DNA of 19,928 nucleotides from Desulfuromonadaceae bacterium (GTDB lineage: Bacteria; Desulfobacterota; Desulfuromonadia; Desulfuromonadales; Syntrophotaleaceae), in assembly GCA_021107335.1 (NCBI GenBank), contig JAIOSZ010000184.1, positions 1-19,928 of the forward strand, read 5' to 3'. The translations under genes and the position numbers were made by a program. This document shows, piece after piece, positions 1 through 7,915 of the stretch; position 1 is the first letter of the stretch; each line of letters opens with the position of its first letter. The notes below the pieces were generated by a model. The model ran no database searches, was not told the origin of the DNA, and worked only from the letters and a program-made list of their open reading frames with translations.

Positions 1-884
1 CGGGCGGTCTGCACCGCTTTATGAACTGGAAAGGACCGATCCTTACCGACAGTGGCGGTTTTCAGGTCTTTTCCCTGCCGAAAAAACGTATTACCGAGAC
101 GGGAGTCTTCTTTCGCCATGAAAACACGGGTGAAGAGATCTATCTCGGCCCGCAAGAGGCGATGCAGATTCAGAACACCTTGGGGGCCGATATCATTATG
201 GCCTTTGACGAGTGCATCCCCTTTCCCGCCACGCACGATTATGCCTCCAAGTCGATCCGTAAAACCCTGCGTTGGGCCGAAGAATGCATCAAACATCAGG
301 CGCGTAAGGACCAGGCCCTGTTTGGTATTGTTCAAGGGGGGGTCTACGAAGATCTGCGCCAGGAATGCGCCCGGATCATGGGAGACATGGATTTTCCCGG
401 CTATGCCGTTGGCGGCGTCAGCGTCGGCGAAGGCCTGGAGCTGCTGAAAAAAGTCGTCGATTACACCGCCCCTATGCTGCCGGAGCATAAGCCTCGCTAT
501 CTAATGGGGGTTGGGCTTCCTGAAGATATTCTCGAGAGTGTCGAGCGCGGCATGGACATGTTCGACTGTGTAATTCCGACCCGCTACGCCCGCAGCGCCA
601 CCTTGTTTACCAAACGCGGAAAAATACGCCTGACCAACCGCCGCTACCGCCGGGACTTCTTTCCCGTTGACCCATCCTGTGATTGCTATTGCTGCCAAAA
701 TTTTAGCCGCGCTTACCTGCACCACCTGTTTCGCTCCAACGAAAGCCTCTCTGCGACCCTTTCAGCTATTCACAATGTGCATTTTTATCTCAACATGATG
801 AGTCAGGCTCGGCAGGCTATCGAACAAAATGATTTTAAGGCCTTCAAGACAGAGTTTCTCGGCGAATATCTCTCCGGAGATTGA
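1..884 (+). CDS. tgt: Queuine/preQ1 tRNA-guanine transglycosylase, 5'-truncated by window edge
   Basis: Tgt exchanges guanine 34 in GUN-anticodon tRNAs for preQ1, a step of queuosine synthesis in the cytoplasm. The reading frame is open from base 3, giving GGLHRF before the first in-window Met at base 21, so about the first 80-90 residues lie outside the window. Visible hallmarks are DSGGFQV near the substrate pocket, the GIVQGG and AVGGVSVGE loops, the catalytic-aspartate segment FDCVIPTR, and a zinc site CDCYCC with a later His in IHNV. One oddity: the segment after the catalytic Asp reads TRYARSATLFT, where well-studied bacterial enzymes have TRNARNG. The next gene begins 31 bases later on the same strand, so the two probably share a transcript. 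The family assignment is secure; the variant loop is seen in the sequence but its effect is unknown. Confidence 0.96.
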   Translation, partial: GGLHRFMNWKGPILTDSGGFQVFSLPKKRITETGVFFRHENTGEEIYLGPQEAMQIQNTLGADIIMAFDECIPFPATHDYASKSIRKTLRWAEECIKHQARKDQALFGIVQGGVYEDLRQECARIMGDMDFPGYAVGGVSVGEGLELLKKVVDYTAPMLPEHKPRYLMGVGLPEDILESVERGMDMFDCVIPTRYARSATLFTKRGKIRLTNRRYRRDFFPVDPSCDCYCCQNFSRAYLHHLFRSNESLSATLSAIHNVHFYLNMMSQARQAIEQNDFKAFKTEFLGEYLSGD

Positions 885-915
885 CCCCGTCTGCGGTTCG
901 GCCGATAGGGGCGCT

Positions 916-1713
916 ATGAAGGACGAACCGCGAAACGGACAACTCTCGGTCTCTCTGGCTCAGCGCCTGCACCGTACCCTGACCGCCGACAAGGAGCAGA
1001 TCTTCGATTGCCTGCAAGATCCCGCGCCGGAAGTGCTGCGAGCCCTGCTGAAAAACCCCGCACTGCAAACGGAGCACCTACTGGTGCTACTGCTGCGGCG
1101 AGACCTGTCAGAAGACCTGCTTAAGGCGATCTATCGCCTTGACCAGACCGGGACCAGCCGTCCGCTCAAACTGGCGCTGGTAAAAAATCCGGTAACCCCG
1201 GCCCCCATTGTGCAATCCCTGCTGCCCCACCTGCGCCTCTTCGAATTGGTTGATCTCTGTTTTCTGCCCGGGGTCACTGCCGATCAGCGTTTAACTGCTG
1301 AACGGACCATACTGTTGCGAATAGAATCCGAGCCCCTTGGTAATCGCATCACCTTGGCCCGTCGGGGCACAGCTACGGTGGTTGGTGAACTGCTGAACAA
1401 GGGAGAACCGCAATTGATGAAGGCCTGCCTGAATAATCCGCGACTCAAAGAGGCCGCCATCGCCAAACTTTTACGGGGACCGAAAGCAACCGCCGAGACC
1501 ATCTCTATCATCGCCCGCCATCCCCGCTGGAAAAAACGGCCCAATCTTCGCCAATCGATACTGCGCCATCGCCTCACCCCCCAGATCTGGTTTACCTTAT
1601 GGTTGCCGATACTTCCGCTGCGCGAGTTGCGCCACCTATTATCGTCACACCAGTCACCCCTTGTCCAACAAACCCTGATCCGTAATGAACTGAAGCAACG
1701 CCAGCCAAAATAA
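916..1713 (+). CDS. Hypothetical helical-repeat (HEAT/LRV-like) protein downstream of tgt
   Basis: This encodes a 265-residue soluble protein with no recognised catalytic motif. It is rich in Leu, Ala and Arg and built from short amphipathic helices with a recurring pattern such as PEVLRALLKNPAL, LKLALVKNPVTPA and LMKACLNNPRLKEAAIAKLL. The repeated LxxNP/NNP steps resemble HEAT or leucine-rich-variant solenoids, which usually act as binding scaffolds. The frame is open from base 829 inside tgt, but the ATG at 916 is preferred: it lies after the tgt stop and has AGGGG just upstream (907-911). There is no signal peptide or membrane segment. The 31-base gap to tgt suggests co-transcription, but no role in tRNA modification can be claimed. 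The function is unknown; the repeat-fold call is inference from the pattern. Confidence 0.75.
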   Translation: MKDEPRNGQLSVSLAQRLHRTLTADKEQIFDCLQDPAPEVLRALLKNPALQTEHLLVLLLRRDLSEDLLKAIYRLDQTGTSRPLKLALVKNPVTPAPIVQSLLPHLRLFELVDLCFLPGVTADQRLTAERTILLRIESEPLGNRITLARRGTATVVGELLNKGEPQLMKACLNNPRLKEAAIAKLLRGPKATAETISIIARHPRWKKRPNLRQSILRHRLTPQIWFTLWLPILPLRELRHLLSSHQSPLVQQTLIRNELKQRQPK

Positions 1714-1914
1714 AACCTGTGTATTGATAACAAAACTATACTTTGACCAAACCTCATTTTCGGCTTCCGTTATATGACGACATTATGGTATTTTATTGCG
1801 CCTGCGGAAATGTGACTCCGCAGCCCATAATCATCCCCAAGTGCTCCCTGTTTAGCCATTGCTTACGAACAGGGATTTTAATTATGTTGCCAGGACAGTT
1901 TACAATTAATAAAG
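1714..1914. other. Intergenic region before the receiver/CheC/diguanylate cyclase operon
   Basis: This 201-base AT-rich gap presumably carries the end signal of the tgt transcript and the promoter of the signalling operon. A small stem-loop (CTGCGGA 1802-1808 with TCCGCAG 1817-1823, 8-base loop) has no T run. A TATACT at 1737-1742 could be a -10 box, but no good -35 box sits at the right distance. TTGACC at 1743-1748 is 22 bases from TATATG, too far for a sigma-70 pair. A GG...GC pair around 1785-1800 is one base short of the sigma-54 spacing. No promoter is called with confidence. Confidence 0.4.
1845..1885 (+). terminator. Possible Rho-independent terminator
   Basis: TCCCTGTT (1845-1852) pairs with AACAGGGA (1868-1875), plus a possible G-T pair inside, closing a loop of 13-15 bases. 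It is followed by TTTTAATTAT. The stem is short and the loop long, so efficiency is doubtful, and the distance from the last stop codon (about 130 bases) is large. It may end the tgt transcript or be a leader hairpin of the next operon. Confidence 0.35.
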
Positions 1915-2298
1915 ATGGCCATGATAACTCTGCTGATCGTAGATGACTCACCAATTGCTCGGCAAATTCTCAAGAAATGCCTGCCCAAAGAGAGTGCCTT
2001 CTCTATTATCGAAGCGGCTGACGGTCAAGAGGCCTTGGAGAAGTACCGCCAATACCGCCCCGAAATCACCTTTATGGACATGACTATGCCGGTCATGGAT
2101 GGATTTCAAGCCATTGCTGAGATCAAGCAGATCGACCCGCAGGCTATTATCATCGCGGCCACGGCCGATGTGCAGCAAAAAGCCAGGCAGCGAATTATTG
2201 AGCTCGGTGCCCTGATGCAGCTGGCCAAACCGGTGTCACCCAAAGCAGTCAGGAATGCCTTGGCCAAGGCTGAACAGGCCCTACGGGAACAGCTCTAA
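1915..2298 (+). CDS. Stand-alone CheY-like response regulator receiver
   Basis: This encodes a single receiver domain of 127 residues with no output domain. The acidic pair (IVDDSP), the phospho-acceptor Asp in ITFMDMTMPVMDG, the switch Thr in IIAATAD and the conserved Lys in LAKPVS are all present, so it should be phosphorylatable. ATG occurs at 1915 and again at 1921 (MAMITLL); neither has a clear Shine-Dalgarno, so the start is uncertain by two residues. The next gene begins 10 bases after the stop and encodes a CheC-type phosphatase, so this receiver is its natural substrate by context. No histidine kinase lies nearby, so phosphate must come from elsewhere. It acts in the cytoplasm. The family call is certain; the partner and the pathway are inferred. 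Confidence 0.93.
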   Translation: MAMITLLIVDDSPIARQILKKCLPKESAFSIIEAADGQEALEKYRQYRPEITFMDMTMPVMDGFQAIAEIKQIDPQAIIIAATADVQQKARQRIIELGALMQLAKPVSPKAVRNALAKAEQALREQL

Positions 2299-2308
2299 GG
2301 AAGTCGTG

Positions 2309-2944
2309 ATGGCAGATATACAGTTTTCCGGCGTGGAAAAGGACATCCTTCAGGAGTTAATGAATATCGGCTTTGGCCAAGCTGCGGCCGACCTGGCCCA
2401 GGTCATCGACCTTTCCATTGAGCTTAGCGTCCCCGACATTCAACTCTTCAAGGCCTGTGAACTGCGAAAGCATATTGGCACCGAGGCAGACAGCGACCAG
2501 GAGTTCAGTCTGGTTGAGCAGTATTTCCTCGGCAAGTTCAAAGGCATCGCACTACTGGTCTTTCCGGCCACATCCGGCAAAAAACTGGTTTCCCTCTTCG
2601 GCCTGCAGGATCAGAGCAATAAACCAACGCAGCACCTCGAACTGTTGGAAAAAGAGGTAATGATGGAAGTCGGCAACATCCTCATTGGGGCCTGCGTCGG
2701 CAAGATTACCGAACTGCTCAACGATGTGGTCATCTATTCGCCTCCGCGGGTCATGATTCAGGATGTGCGCAACAGCGCCCTGCCCAGAAACCTCTTTGAT
2801 CCTTCCAGCATGGCCATCTCCATGAAAACCGTCTTCCACTTTGAACAACAGGAAATCAGCGGTCAGTTGCTTTTAATCGCCAACCAGGAATCCATCACCT
2901 GGCTGAAATCTGCCCTGAATGCCTTCATGGAGCAGTACCAATGA
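2309..2944 (+). CDS. cheC: CheC-type CheY-P phosphatase
   Basis: This 211-residue protein matches the CheC/CheX/FliY signature (D/S-x3-E-x2-N-x22-P) twice. The first copy is D12, E16, N19 and P42; the second is E116 (in place of D/S), E120, N123 and P146. Two intact Glu/Asn pairs are the CheC arrangement, and the length agrees with CheC (about 205) rather than CheX. Such proteins dephosphorylate CheY-P. A longer frame opens at 2255 inside the upstream gene, but the ATG at 2309 follows AAGGAAG (2298-2304) and begins at the conserved fold. The stop overlaps the next start (ATGA at 2941-2944), so expression of the diguanylate cyclase is probably translationally coupled. No CheD, CheA or CheR is present here, which points to a side pathway rather than the core chemotaxis cluster. 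Confidence 0.88.
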   Translation: MADIQFSGVEKDILQELMNIGFGQAAADLAQVIDLSIELSVPDIQLFKACELRKHIGTEADSDQEFSLVEQYFLGKFKGIALLVFPATSGKKLVSLFGLQDQSNKPTQHLELLEKEVMMEVGNILIGACVGKITELLNDVVIYSPPRVMIQDVRNSALPRNLFDPSSMAISMKTVFHFEQQEISGQLLLIANQESITWLKSALNAFMEQYQ

Positions 2945-3840
2945 TCTTCAGTCAGATTTCCGATATGATTAATATGGGCTTGGTGGTCCTGGACAAGGAT
3001 CTGAAGGTCCACTTCTGGAACCGCTGGATGGCACAGCATAGCGGAATCGACTCGGAAAAGATCGTTGGACAAAGCCTGTTCGATTTCTTTCCTAATCTCA
3101 ACGAACCCAAGTTTCTGCGCAACTGCCGCTCGGTCTTCGCCTTCGGTAATTTTGCCTTCTTTTCCCAGAAATTGCACCGATATCTGTTTCCTTTGCGCCC
3201 CACCTACTGCGACAAAGAGCCCTTCGACTACATGCAGCAGAGCTGCACCATGGGACCGATTCGGGATGAGGACAAGAGTGTTCGTTTCATTTTTTTATCG
3301 GTGAGTGATGTAACTGAGGTAGTGAAGTACGAGGAACAGTTGGTCGAAATGAATCGAAAAGATGCGCTAACCGGCATCTTTAACCGCCGATTTTTTACAC
3401 AAAAGCTGCAGGAAGAATTTATTCGCGGCCGGCGCCATAATCGACCGCTGAGCCTGATCATGATCGATGTCGACCATTTCAAGCAGGTGAATGACAATCA
3501 CGGCCATCAGGTCGGCGACGAGGCCCTCAAGGCCCTTTCCGCTCGGGTGCTGGACCGCATTCGCAAAACCGATATTCTGTCCCGCTACGGTGGCGAAGAG
3601 TTCGCCTGTCTGCTACCGGAAACCAATGGTTCGTCGGCCCTGAGACTGGCCGAAGATCTGCGCCGAATCGTCGCCGAGGAAAACTGGGTCTGTCGGGGTG
3701 TGAGCCTGCAGATGACCATCAGCATCGGTATTGCCGAGGGGCACCCAGAGATGGCGGACAGCGAAGCACTGCTTAAAAAGGCCGACGACGCCCTGTACGA
3801 AGCCAAAGCCGGGCGTAATCGGGCAATTCTCTACGACTAG
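2941..3840 (+). CDS. PAS-GGDEF diguanylate cyclase
   Basis: This 299-residue cytoplasmic protein should make c-di-GMP from two GTP. Residues 1-120 form a PAS sensor (ISDMINMGLVVLDKDLKVHFWN at the start, ending in FLSVSDVTEVVKYEEQL). A short coiled linker leads to a GGDEF domain from about residue 135 (DALTGIFNRRFF). The active site is intact as GGEEF in RYGGEEFACLLP. An inhibitory I-site RKTD sits exactly five residues before it, so product feedback is expected. There is no membrane segment. The start overlaps the cheC stop by four bases. The genes read receiver, phosphatase, cyclase, so the phosphorylation state of the receiver may feed into c-di-GMP output, though the cyclase itself has no receiver domain. 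The PAS ligand cannot be told from the sequence. Confidence 0.95.
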   Translation: MIFSQISDMINMGLVVLDKDLKVHFWNRWMAQHSGIDSEKIVGQSLFDFFPNLNEPKFLRNCRSVFAFGNFAFFSQKLHRYLFPLRPTYCDKEPFDYMQQSCTMGPIRDEDKSVRFIFLSVSDVTEVVKYEEQLVEMNRKDALTGIFNRRFFTQKLQEEFIRGRRHNRPLSLIMIDVDHFKQVNDNHGHQVGDEALKALSARVLDRIRKTDILSRYGGEEFACLLPETNGSSALRLAEDLRRIVAEENWVCRGVSLQMTISIGIAEGHPEMADSEALLKKADDALYEAKAGRNRAILYD

Positions 3841-3856
3841 GGCGCCTTGCCCTTAT

Positions 3857-4975
3857 TTACTCAGCAAGACTCTTCACCAAGCGCTGCGCAGCGACAGCCA
3901 GCAATGCCTCTGCCTGGCCCATCGCCTCCTCGGCACTCATTCCCCTCGTCATGGTTTGCTCGCACATGGCCAGACCGACCTCCCTGCAACGAGCCGGTTC
4001 AAGCAACAACTGCCCGGCCAGCACGGCTACTTTAACCGACCGACTTCGCGCCAATCGTGCCACCTCACCGACCACCTTGCCCTGCAAGGACTGGTCGTCA
4101 AGGCACCCTTCTCCAGTAATCACCCAATCCGCATTGGACAGCGCCTTTTCCAGGCCGACCACCTCCAACACTCCTTGCGCCCCGGGAATAAGCTCAGCAC
4201 CCAAAAAAGCTCGGGCACCGAAACCCAACCCGCCAGCGGCCCCGTCCCCCGGCACATCGAGAGCCTGCAGACCGAGTTGGTGTTGAACCAGCTCCGCTAA
4301 ATGCTGCAAGCCACCGTCTAGTTCAGCGACCATCGCCTCATCCGCCCCTTTTTGTGGCCCGTATACACAGGCGGCCCCTTCCCGACCCCACAGAGGGTTA
4401 CGGACGTCGCACCAGGCTTCGACTGGCGGCAGATTCAGTTGGGGCCTCTGCAGCTGGGCAATCTGTCCAAGCCCTCCGCCACCGAGGGGAACCTCACAAC
4501 CATCCGCATCGAGAAACCGCCAGCCAAGGGCGCGAGCCGCCCCGGTCCCCCCATCAACGGTGGCACTACCCCCAAGGGTTAAGATAATCCGCTTGGCGCC
4601 GGCTTCCGCAGCGGCGGCGATCAGCTGCCCGGTACCGTAACTGGTCGTCAGCAGGGGGTTGAGCTGGGGCTTTTCCAATAGGGTCAAACCGCTGACACTG
4701 GCCATTTCGACTACGGCAACATCGCCGGGAAGCCAACCGTAAGCGGCCTCAACCTTGATGTCAGGAAGCGGCCCAGTAACACCCTGAACAACCCGCCACT
4801 GTCCGCGACGGTTCTCAACCAGGGCCGCTGCAGTGCCCTCACCACCGTCGGCAAGCGGCACGCACTCGACATGCCAGGCCGGACGCAAAGCGTGTAATGA
4901 ATTAGCCACCACCCGGCAGGCGGTTTTTGCGGACAAACTGCCTTTAAAGGAATCGAAGGCCAGCACAATCTTCAT
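3857..4975 (-). CDS. glxK: Glycerate kinase (GlxK/GarK family)
   Basis: This 372-residue enzyme phosphorylates D-glycerate with ATP, normally giving 2-phosphoglycerate in this family, and links glycerate or glyoxylate breakdown to glycolysis. Family marks are the N-terminal AFDSFKGSLSA, the PLADGGEGT loop, LTLGGSATVDGGTGAARALG, and the C-terminal VITGEGCLDDQSLQGK. Length is typical. A GTG at 4978 directly precedes the ATG at 4975; the ATG is chosen because GGGGAG lies five bases before that GTG-ATG pair at good distance. It is 36 bases downstream of a small Cys-x2-Cys gene on the same strand, a likely operon. It ends 16 bases from the convergent diguanylate cyclase, leaving no room for a separate terminator between them. 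Confidence 0.94.
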   Translation of the reverse strand: MKIVLAFDSFKGSLSAKTACRVVANSLHALRPAWHVECVPLADGGEGTAAALVENRRGQWRVVQGVTGPLPDIKVEAAYGWLPGDVAVVEMASVSGLTLLEKPQLNPLLTTSYGTGQLIAAAAEAGAKRIILTLGGSATVDGGTGAARALGWRFLDADGCEVPLGGGGLGQIAQLQRPQLNLPPVEAWCDVRNPLWGREGAACVYGPQKGADEAMVAELDGGLQHLAELVQHQLGLQALDVPGDGAAGGLGFGARAFLGAELIPGAQGVLEVVGLEKALSNADWVITGEGCLDDQSLQGKVVGEVARLARSRSVKVAVLAGQLLLEPARCREVGLAMCEQTMTRGMSAEEAMGQAEALLAVAAQRLVKSLAE

Positions 4976-5011
4976 CACTGCTCCCCTGATTAGCCTGAAT
5001 CACAGCGTTGT

Positions 5012-5212
5012 TCAGGATTGCTGCGCGACTATCTTGGCGACAATATCAAACACCTCCTGCTCCTCGATCCAGAGCACAAAACCGTTGCCCTCTTCATCGC
5101 TACCCGTAAGATACCCCGCTCCATCGGGCTCTCCCCCACAGGTCTTGCAGGAAGCATGTACTTCCAGGGGATGGTTTTTATCCATTTTCATCATAATTTG
5201 TTTTTTCGACAT
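5012..5212 (-). CDS. Small Cys-x2-Cys hypothetical protein
   Basis: This encodes a 66-residue acidic protein that I do not recognise. It starts MSKKQIMMKMDKNH and carries a single ASCKTCGGEPDGAGYL motif at about residues 22-37, followed by a predicted beta strand (GFVLWIEE) and an amphipathic helix (VFDIVAKIVA). One CxxC pair could bind metal in a dimer or act as a redox pair, but it is not a full zinc ribbon. The frame is open up to 5293, but the ATG at 5212 is clearly the start because AAAAGGAGGG lies four bases upstream, one of the strongest ribosome binding sites in the window. It probably forms an operon with the glycerate kinase 36 bases downstream. No function is proposed. Confidence 0.75.
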   Translation of the reverse strand: MSKKQIMMKMDKNHPLEVHASCKTCGGEPDGAGYLTGSDEEGNGFVLWIEEQEVFDIVAKIVAQQS

Positions 5213-5334
5213 ATACCCTCCTTTTAGATCATTGCCAAATGCTGCGTAATTAGCAGAAACCGGATCTACCTCAAACGCACAAATCAGTATCACTGAAACC
5301 GGCGTTCGCAGCTTAGTTTAGAGATTTACTCAGT

Positions 5335-5391
5335 AAGAGTGTGGCATGCCCCAGAAGTGGGTCAAAAAAGAGTGGGGCATGTCACACTCTT
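5335..5391. repeat. 19-bp imperfect palindrome (large hairpin)
   Basis: Bases 5335-5353 pair with 5373-5391 through 18 Watson-Crick pairs and one G-T pair (5344/5382), closing a 19-base loop. The stem centre contains GCATG. The loop starts GAAGTGGG and can form a smaller competing hairpin with CCCCA of the left arm. Only TTTAAAA follows on the plus strand, and no rightward gene ends before it, so a terminator role is not obvious. It lies about 120 bases upstream of the leftward small gene and 185 bases before the MCP promoter candidate. It could be a palindromic repeat element, a regulator target or part of a small RNA. Confidence 0.8.
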
Positions 5392-5571
5392 TAAAACATC
5401 GACCATTCGGTTTTCCCCTTATTTCTCAGGATGTTGCACGACCATAATGAGCCAACCCTTAATAGCCTAGCATTTTACTCCTAAACAAAAAGATACGCTT
5501 TCAATAATTCCGACGACTTGCATTAGTGCAGGGCATCCTACCTCGTCTGCTCGCACAACCTGATTCAAATC

Positions 5572-5587
5572 TGGCATAACAATTGCC
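5572..5587 (+). promoter_or_regulatory. Candidate sigma-54 (-24/-12) promoter for the MCP gene
   Basis: The stretch TGGCATAACAATTGCC matches the RpoN consensus TGGCAC-N5-TTGC. The GG and GC cores are separated by exactly 10 bases, and the only departures are T for C in the -24 element and C for A/T at the end. Transcription would begin near 5598-5600, giving a leader of about 200 bases before the MCP start at 5801. Sigma-54 control of motility and chemotaxis genes is common in this bacterial group. The same bases form the inverted pair TGGCA/TGCCA, so a repressor site is an alternative. Confidence 0.5.
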
Positions 5588-5800
5588 ATTAATACGATTG
5601 ATCAGATGGTTCCAACAGGTATTTCTTGGCCACCAACGCATAACGAAACCGGCCATAATTGATTCCGTAAGAACACCAAACCATCTCACTAATAAAAACG
5701 AAAAAGCTATGGGACATCATAAACGAGGACGGTATTTTTAACGATCTGCCTATTTTTTTAAACAACATGAATTCCCGAATAATAACCTCAGGAGAAACGA

Positions 5801-7885
5801 ATGATCAAATTGAAATTGCGTGCTCAGATTCTAGTCCCAACTCTGCTCGCTGTGGTTATCGGTATGACTGTGGCCACCTTGCTGTCCTATCAGGCCTCTA
5901 AAAAGGCCCTGCATAGTAGCATAAAAGAACAGATGCAGCAGACAACTGTGGCGCTGAGCAAACAAATCGACAACTGGGTAGATGACCTTGCCAGCGACAT
6001 CAAATCCCTGGCCAACCAGGCTGTGGTGCGTACCTCCCTTAAACAGAGCGGCGACACAACGGCTTCTGCCAACCGTGTGCTGCAGGAAATGGCCAAAGAG
6101 TATGGCAGTTATGAATTGCTGGCCATTGCCGATCAGACCGGCACAGTAGTAGCCGCCTCTGAGCAACGCTACGTTGGAGAACTGAAAATCGCTGATCGCG
6201 GTTACTTTCGGACTGCTCTTGGTGGAGAGGCCACTATCTCCGAAGCCATAAGAAGCAAGGTGAGCGGCGAACCTGCCTTTGTAATAGCAACCCCTGTTGA
6301 GCTCGACGGGAAGATTCAGGGGGTCTGTATCGGTGTCGTCAACCTGACTCATTTTGCCAACGAGTTCATTAAGCAGATAAAGGTGGGCAACAAAGGTTAT
6401 GCGTATCTTATAGACAGCAAGGGCCGTTTCCTCTCCCATCCCAAGGCGGAACTTATTCTCGACCGCTCACTCAGCGAATTCGACTGGGGCAAAGAAGTCT
6501 TGAATGAAAAACAAGGCTTCAAACAATACCCATGGGAAGGCAAGGCCAAGATTGTAGCCTTCGAATCGGTAGCGAAAACCGGTTGGATCATCGCCGTCGG
6601 CGCTGAACTGGACGACATCTTTTCATCGGTAACCAGCATTAGAAACACCAGTCTAATGGTTGCCCTGCTGACCTTGCTGGCAGTAGGAGCAGTGATCTTT
6701 TTCATCGCACGCCGAATTGTTGGCGCAGTTCAAGCCGGAGTCCAATTCGCCGAAACCATCAAGGCCGGCGACACCAGTCAGCGCATGGAAATACAACGTG
6801 ACGACGAAATCGGCCAACTGGCCACGGCCCTCAACCAAATGGCAGTAGGACTGGCTGGGCACGCTGAGATGGCACAGGAAATAGCCGCTGGCAACCTCAA
6901 TGTCGAGGTTAAGCTGGCTTCGGACAGGGATCAGTTTGGAAAAGCATTCCAGAAAATGGTCGGCCAGCTTAATGAGGTATTGGGCCATATCCAGGTATCT
7001 GGAGAACAGATCGCCAGCGGCTCGGTTCAGGTTTCAGACGCTAGCCAGAGTCTCTCTCAAGGAGCGACCGAGTCAGCCGCCTCCCTGGAAGAAATCAGCG
7101 CCTCTATGACCGAAATGAGTTCTCAGACATCTCTTAACGCCGATAACTCCAAACAGGCCGACCAACTGGCCAACCAGGCTCGCAGCGCTGGTGAAGAGGG
7201 CAATAAGCAGATGGCAGAGATGATGAACGCGATGACGGAGATCAACGAATCCGGCCAAAGCATCTCCAAGATCATTCGGGTTATCGACGAAATTGCATTT
7301 CAAACCAATCTGCTGGCACTAAATGCTGCAGTTGAAGCAGCGCGAGCTGGCCAGCACGGCAAGGGCTTTGCCGTCGTTGCAGAAGAAGTCCGAAACCTGG
7401 CTGCAAGAAGCGCCAAGGCCGCCAGAGAAACCGCTGAACTCATCGAGGGATCGGTGGCTAAAACTGAAAATGGTACCCAGATCGCCAATGGCACGGCAAC
7501 CGCGCTGAAGGAAATTGTCGGCAGCGTGGCCAAGGTCTCCGATCTGATCGGCGAAATTTCCGCCGCCTCCAGCGAGCAGGCCGAGGGTATCTCCCAGGTC
7601 ACCCAGGCCCTGGGTCAGATCGATCAGGTCACCCAGACCAACACCGCCAACGCTGAAGAAAGCGCTGCAGCGGCTGAGGAGCTGGCCTGTCAGGCCGACG
7701 TGCTGAAACAGATGCTGGGCCGCTTTGCCCTGCAGTCGGCCCTCGCCCCTTCGGGCATGAGCCGCTCGGACGCGGCCCTACCCGCCGCAGCTTCGGAACA
7801 CCTGGCCTTAAAATCGGTCGGCGCTAAGCCTCCACAAACTAAAGCAACCATGATCGCTCTTGACGACGCCGAATACGGCCGATAA
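5801..7885 (+). CDS. Methyl-accepting chemotaxis protein with Cache sensor
   Basis: This encodes a 694-residue transmembrane chemoreceptor. Segment 1 (about 9-30, [19 protein letters not shown]) and segment 2 (about 281-303, [19 protein letters not shown]) bracket a periplasmic double-Cache-like domain with typical strands ([34 protein letters not shown]). A HAMP region follows (about 304-390). The cytoplasmic signalling domain has the invariant hairpin tip around [20 protein letters not shown] and then [14 protein letters not shown]. It should bind a small extracellular ligand and control CheA through CheW. The C-terminus (DDAEYGR) lacks the NWETF-type tether for CheR/CheB. ATG at 5801 is set by AGGAG six bases upstream. 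A strong terminator follows the stop. The gene stands alone with its own likely sigma-54 promoter. The ligand cannot be predicted safely. Confidence 0.96.
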   Translation: MIKLKLRAQILVPTLLAVVIGMTVATLLSYQASKKALHSSIKEQMQQTTVALSKQIDNWVDDLASDIKSLANQAVVRTSLKQSGDTTASANRVLQEMAKEYGSYELLAIADQTGTVVAASEQRYVGELKIADRGYFRTALGGEATISEAIRSKVSGEPAFVIATPVELDGKIQGVCIGVVNLTHFANEFIKQIKVGNKGYAYLIDSKGRFLSHPKAELILDRSLSEFDWGKEVLNEKQGFKQYPWEGKAKIVAFESVAKTGWIIAVGAELDDIFSSVTSIRNTSLMVALLTLLAVGAVIFFIARRIVGAVQAGVQFAETIKAGDTSQRMEIQRDDEIGQLATALNQMAVGLAGHAEMAQEIAAGNLNVEVKLASDRDQFGKAFQKMVGQLNEVLGHIQVSGEQIASGSVQVSDASQSLSQGATESAASLEEISASMTEMSSQTSLNADNSKQADQLANQARSAGEEGNKQMAEMMNAMTEINESGQSISKIIRVIDEIAFQTNLLALNAAVEAARAGQHGKGFAVVAEEVRNLAARSAKAARETAELIEGSVAKTENGTQIANGTATALKEIVGSVAKVSDLIGEISAASSEQAEGISQVTQALGQIDQVTQTNTANAEESAAAAEELACQADVLKQMLGRFALQSALAPSGMSRSDAALPAAASEHLALKSVGAKPPQTKATMIALDDAEYGR

Positions 7886-7915
7886 TAATCGCTACGGTTA
7901 ATAGCGTTCCCTGTG

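Larger units (their letters stand above)
5213..5800. other. 588-base AT-rich intergenic region between divergent genes
   Basis: This separates the leftward small gene from the rightward MCP gene and is much richer in A+T than its surroundings. It contains a 19-bp palindrome (5335-5391), a sigma-54-type promoter candidate (5572-5587) and, next to the MCP start, the ribosome binding site AGGAG (5790-5794). A weak sigma-70-like pair for the leftward gene may exist on the minus strand (TTGAGG, 16 bases, TAATTA, around 5242-5269). A 62-codon frame at 5501-5689 (-) has no Shine-Dalgarno and no family resemblance. No GEMM-type c-di-GMP riboswitch motif was found in the MCP leader. The remaining stretches, 5392-5570 and 5600-5785, show nothing I can name. 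Confidence 0.6.

Noticed and set aside
1780..1800. Sigma-54 site before the receiver operon
   Set aside because: The GG and GC cores are nine, not ten, bases apart.
1743..1946. 67-codon frame before the receiver gene
   Set aside because: No Shine-Dalgarno, overlaps the receiver start, and contains two stem-loops; more likely leader DNA.
3731..4300. 189-codon plus-strand open frame spanning the diguanylate cyclase end and glycerate kinase
   Set aside because: It overlaps two well-supported genes and its residues are low-complexity Pro/Ser/His, typical of a shadow frame.
5501..5689. 62-codon minus-strand frame in the AT-rich gap
   Set aside because: No ribosome binding site and no family resemblance; it also overlaps the sigma-54 promoter candidate.
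5600..5800. c-di-GMP (GEMM) riboswitch in the MCP leader
   Set aside because: The GGGAC near 5711 lacks the rest of the conserved GEMM core and the tetraloop-receptor arms.
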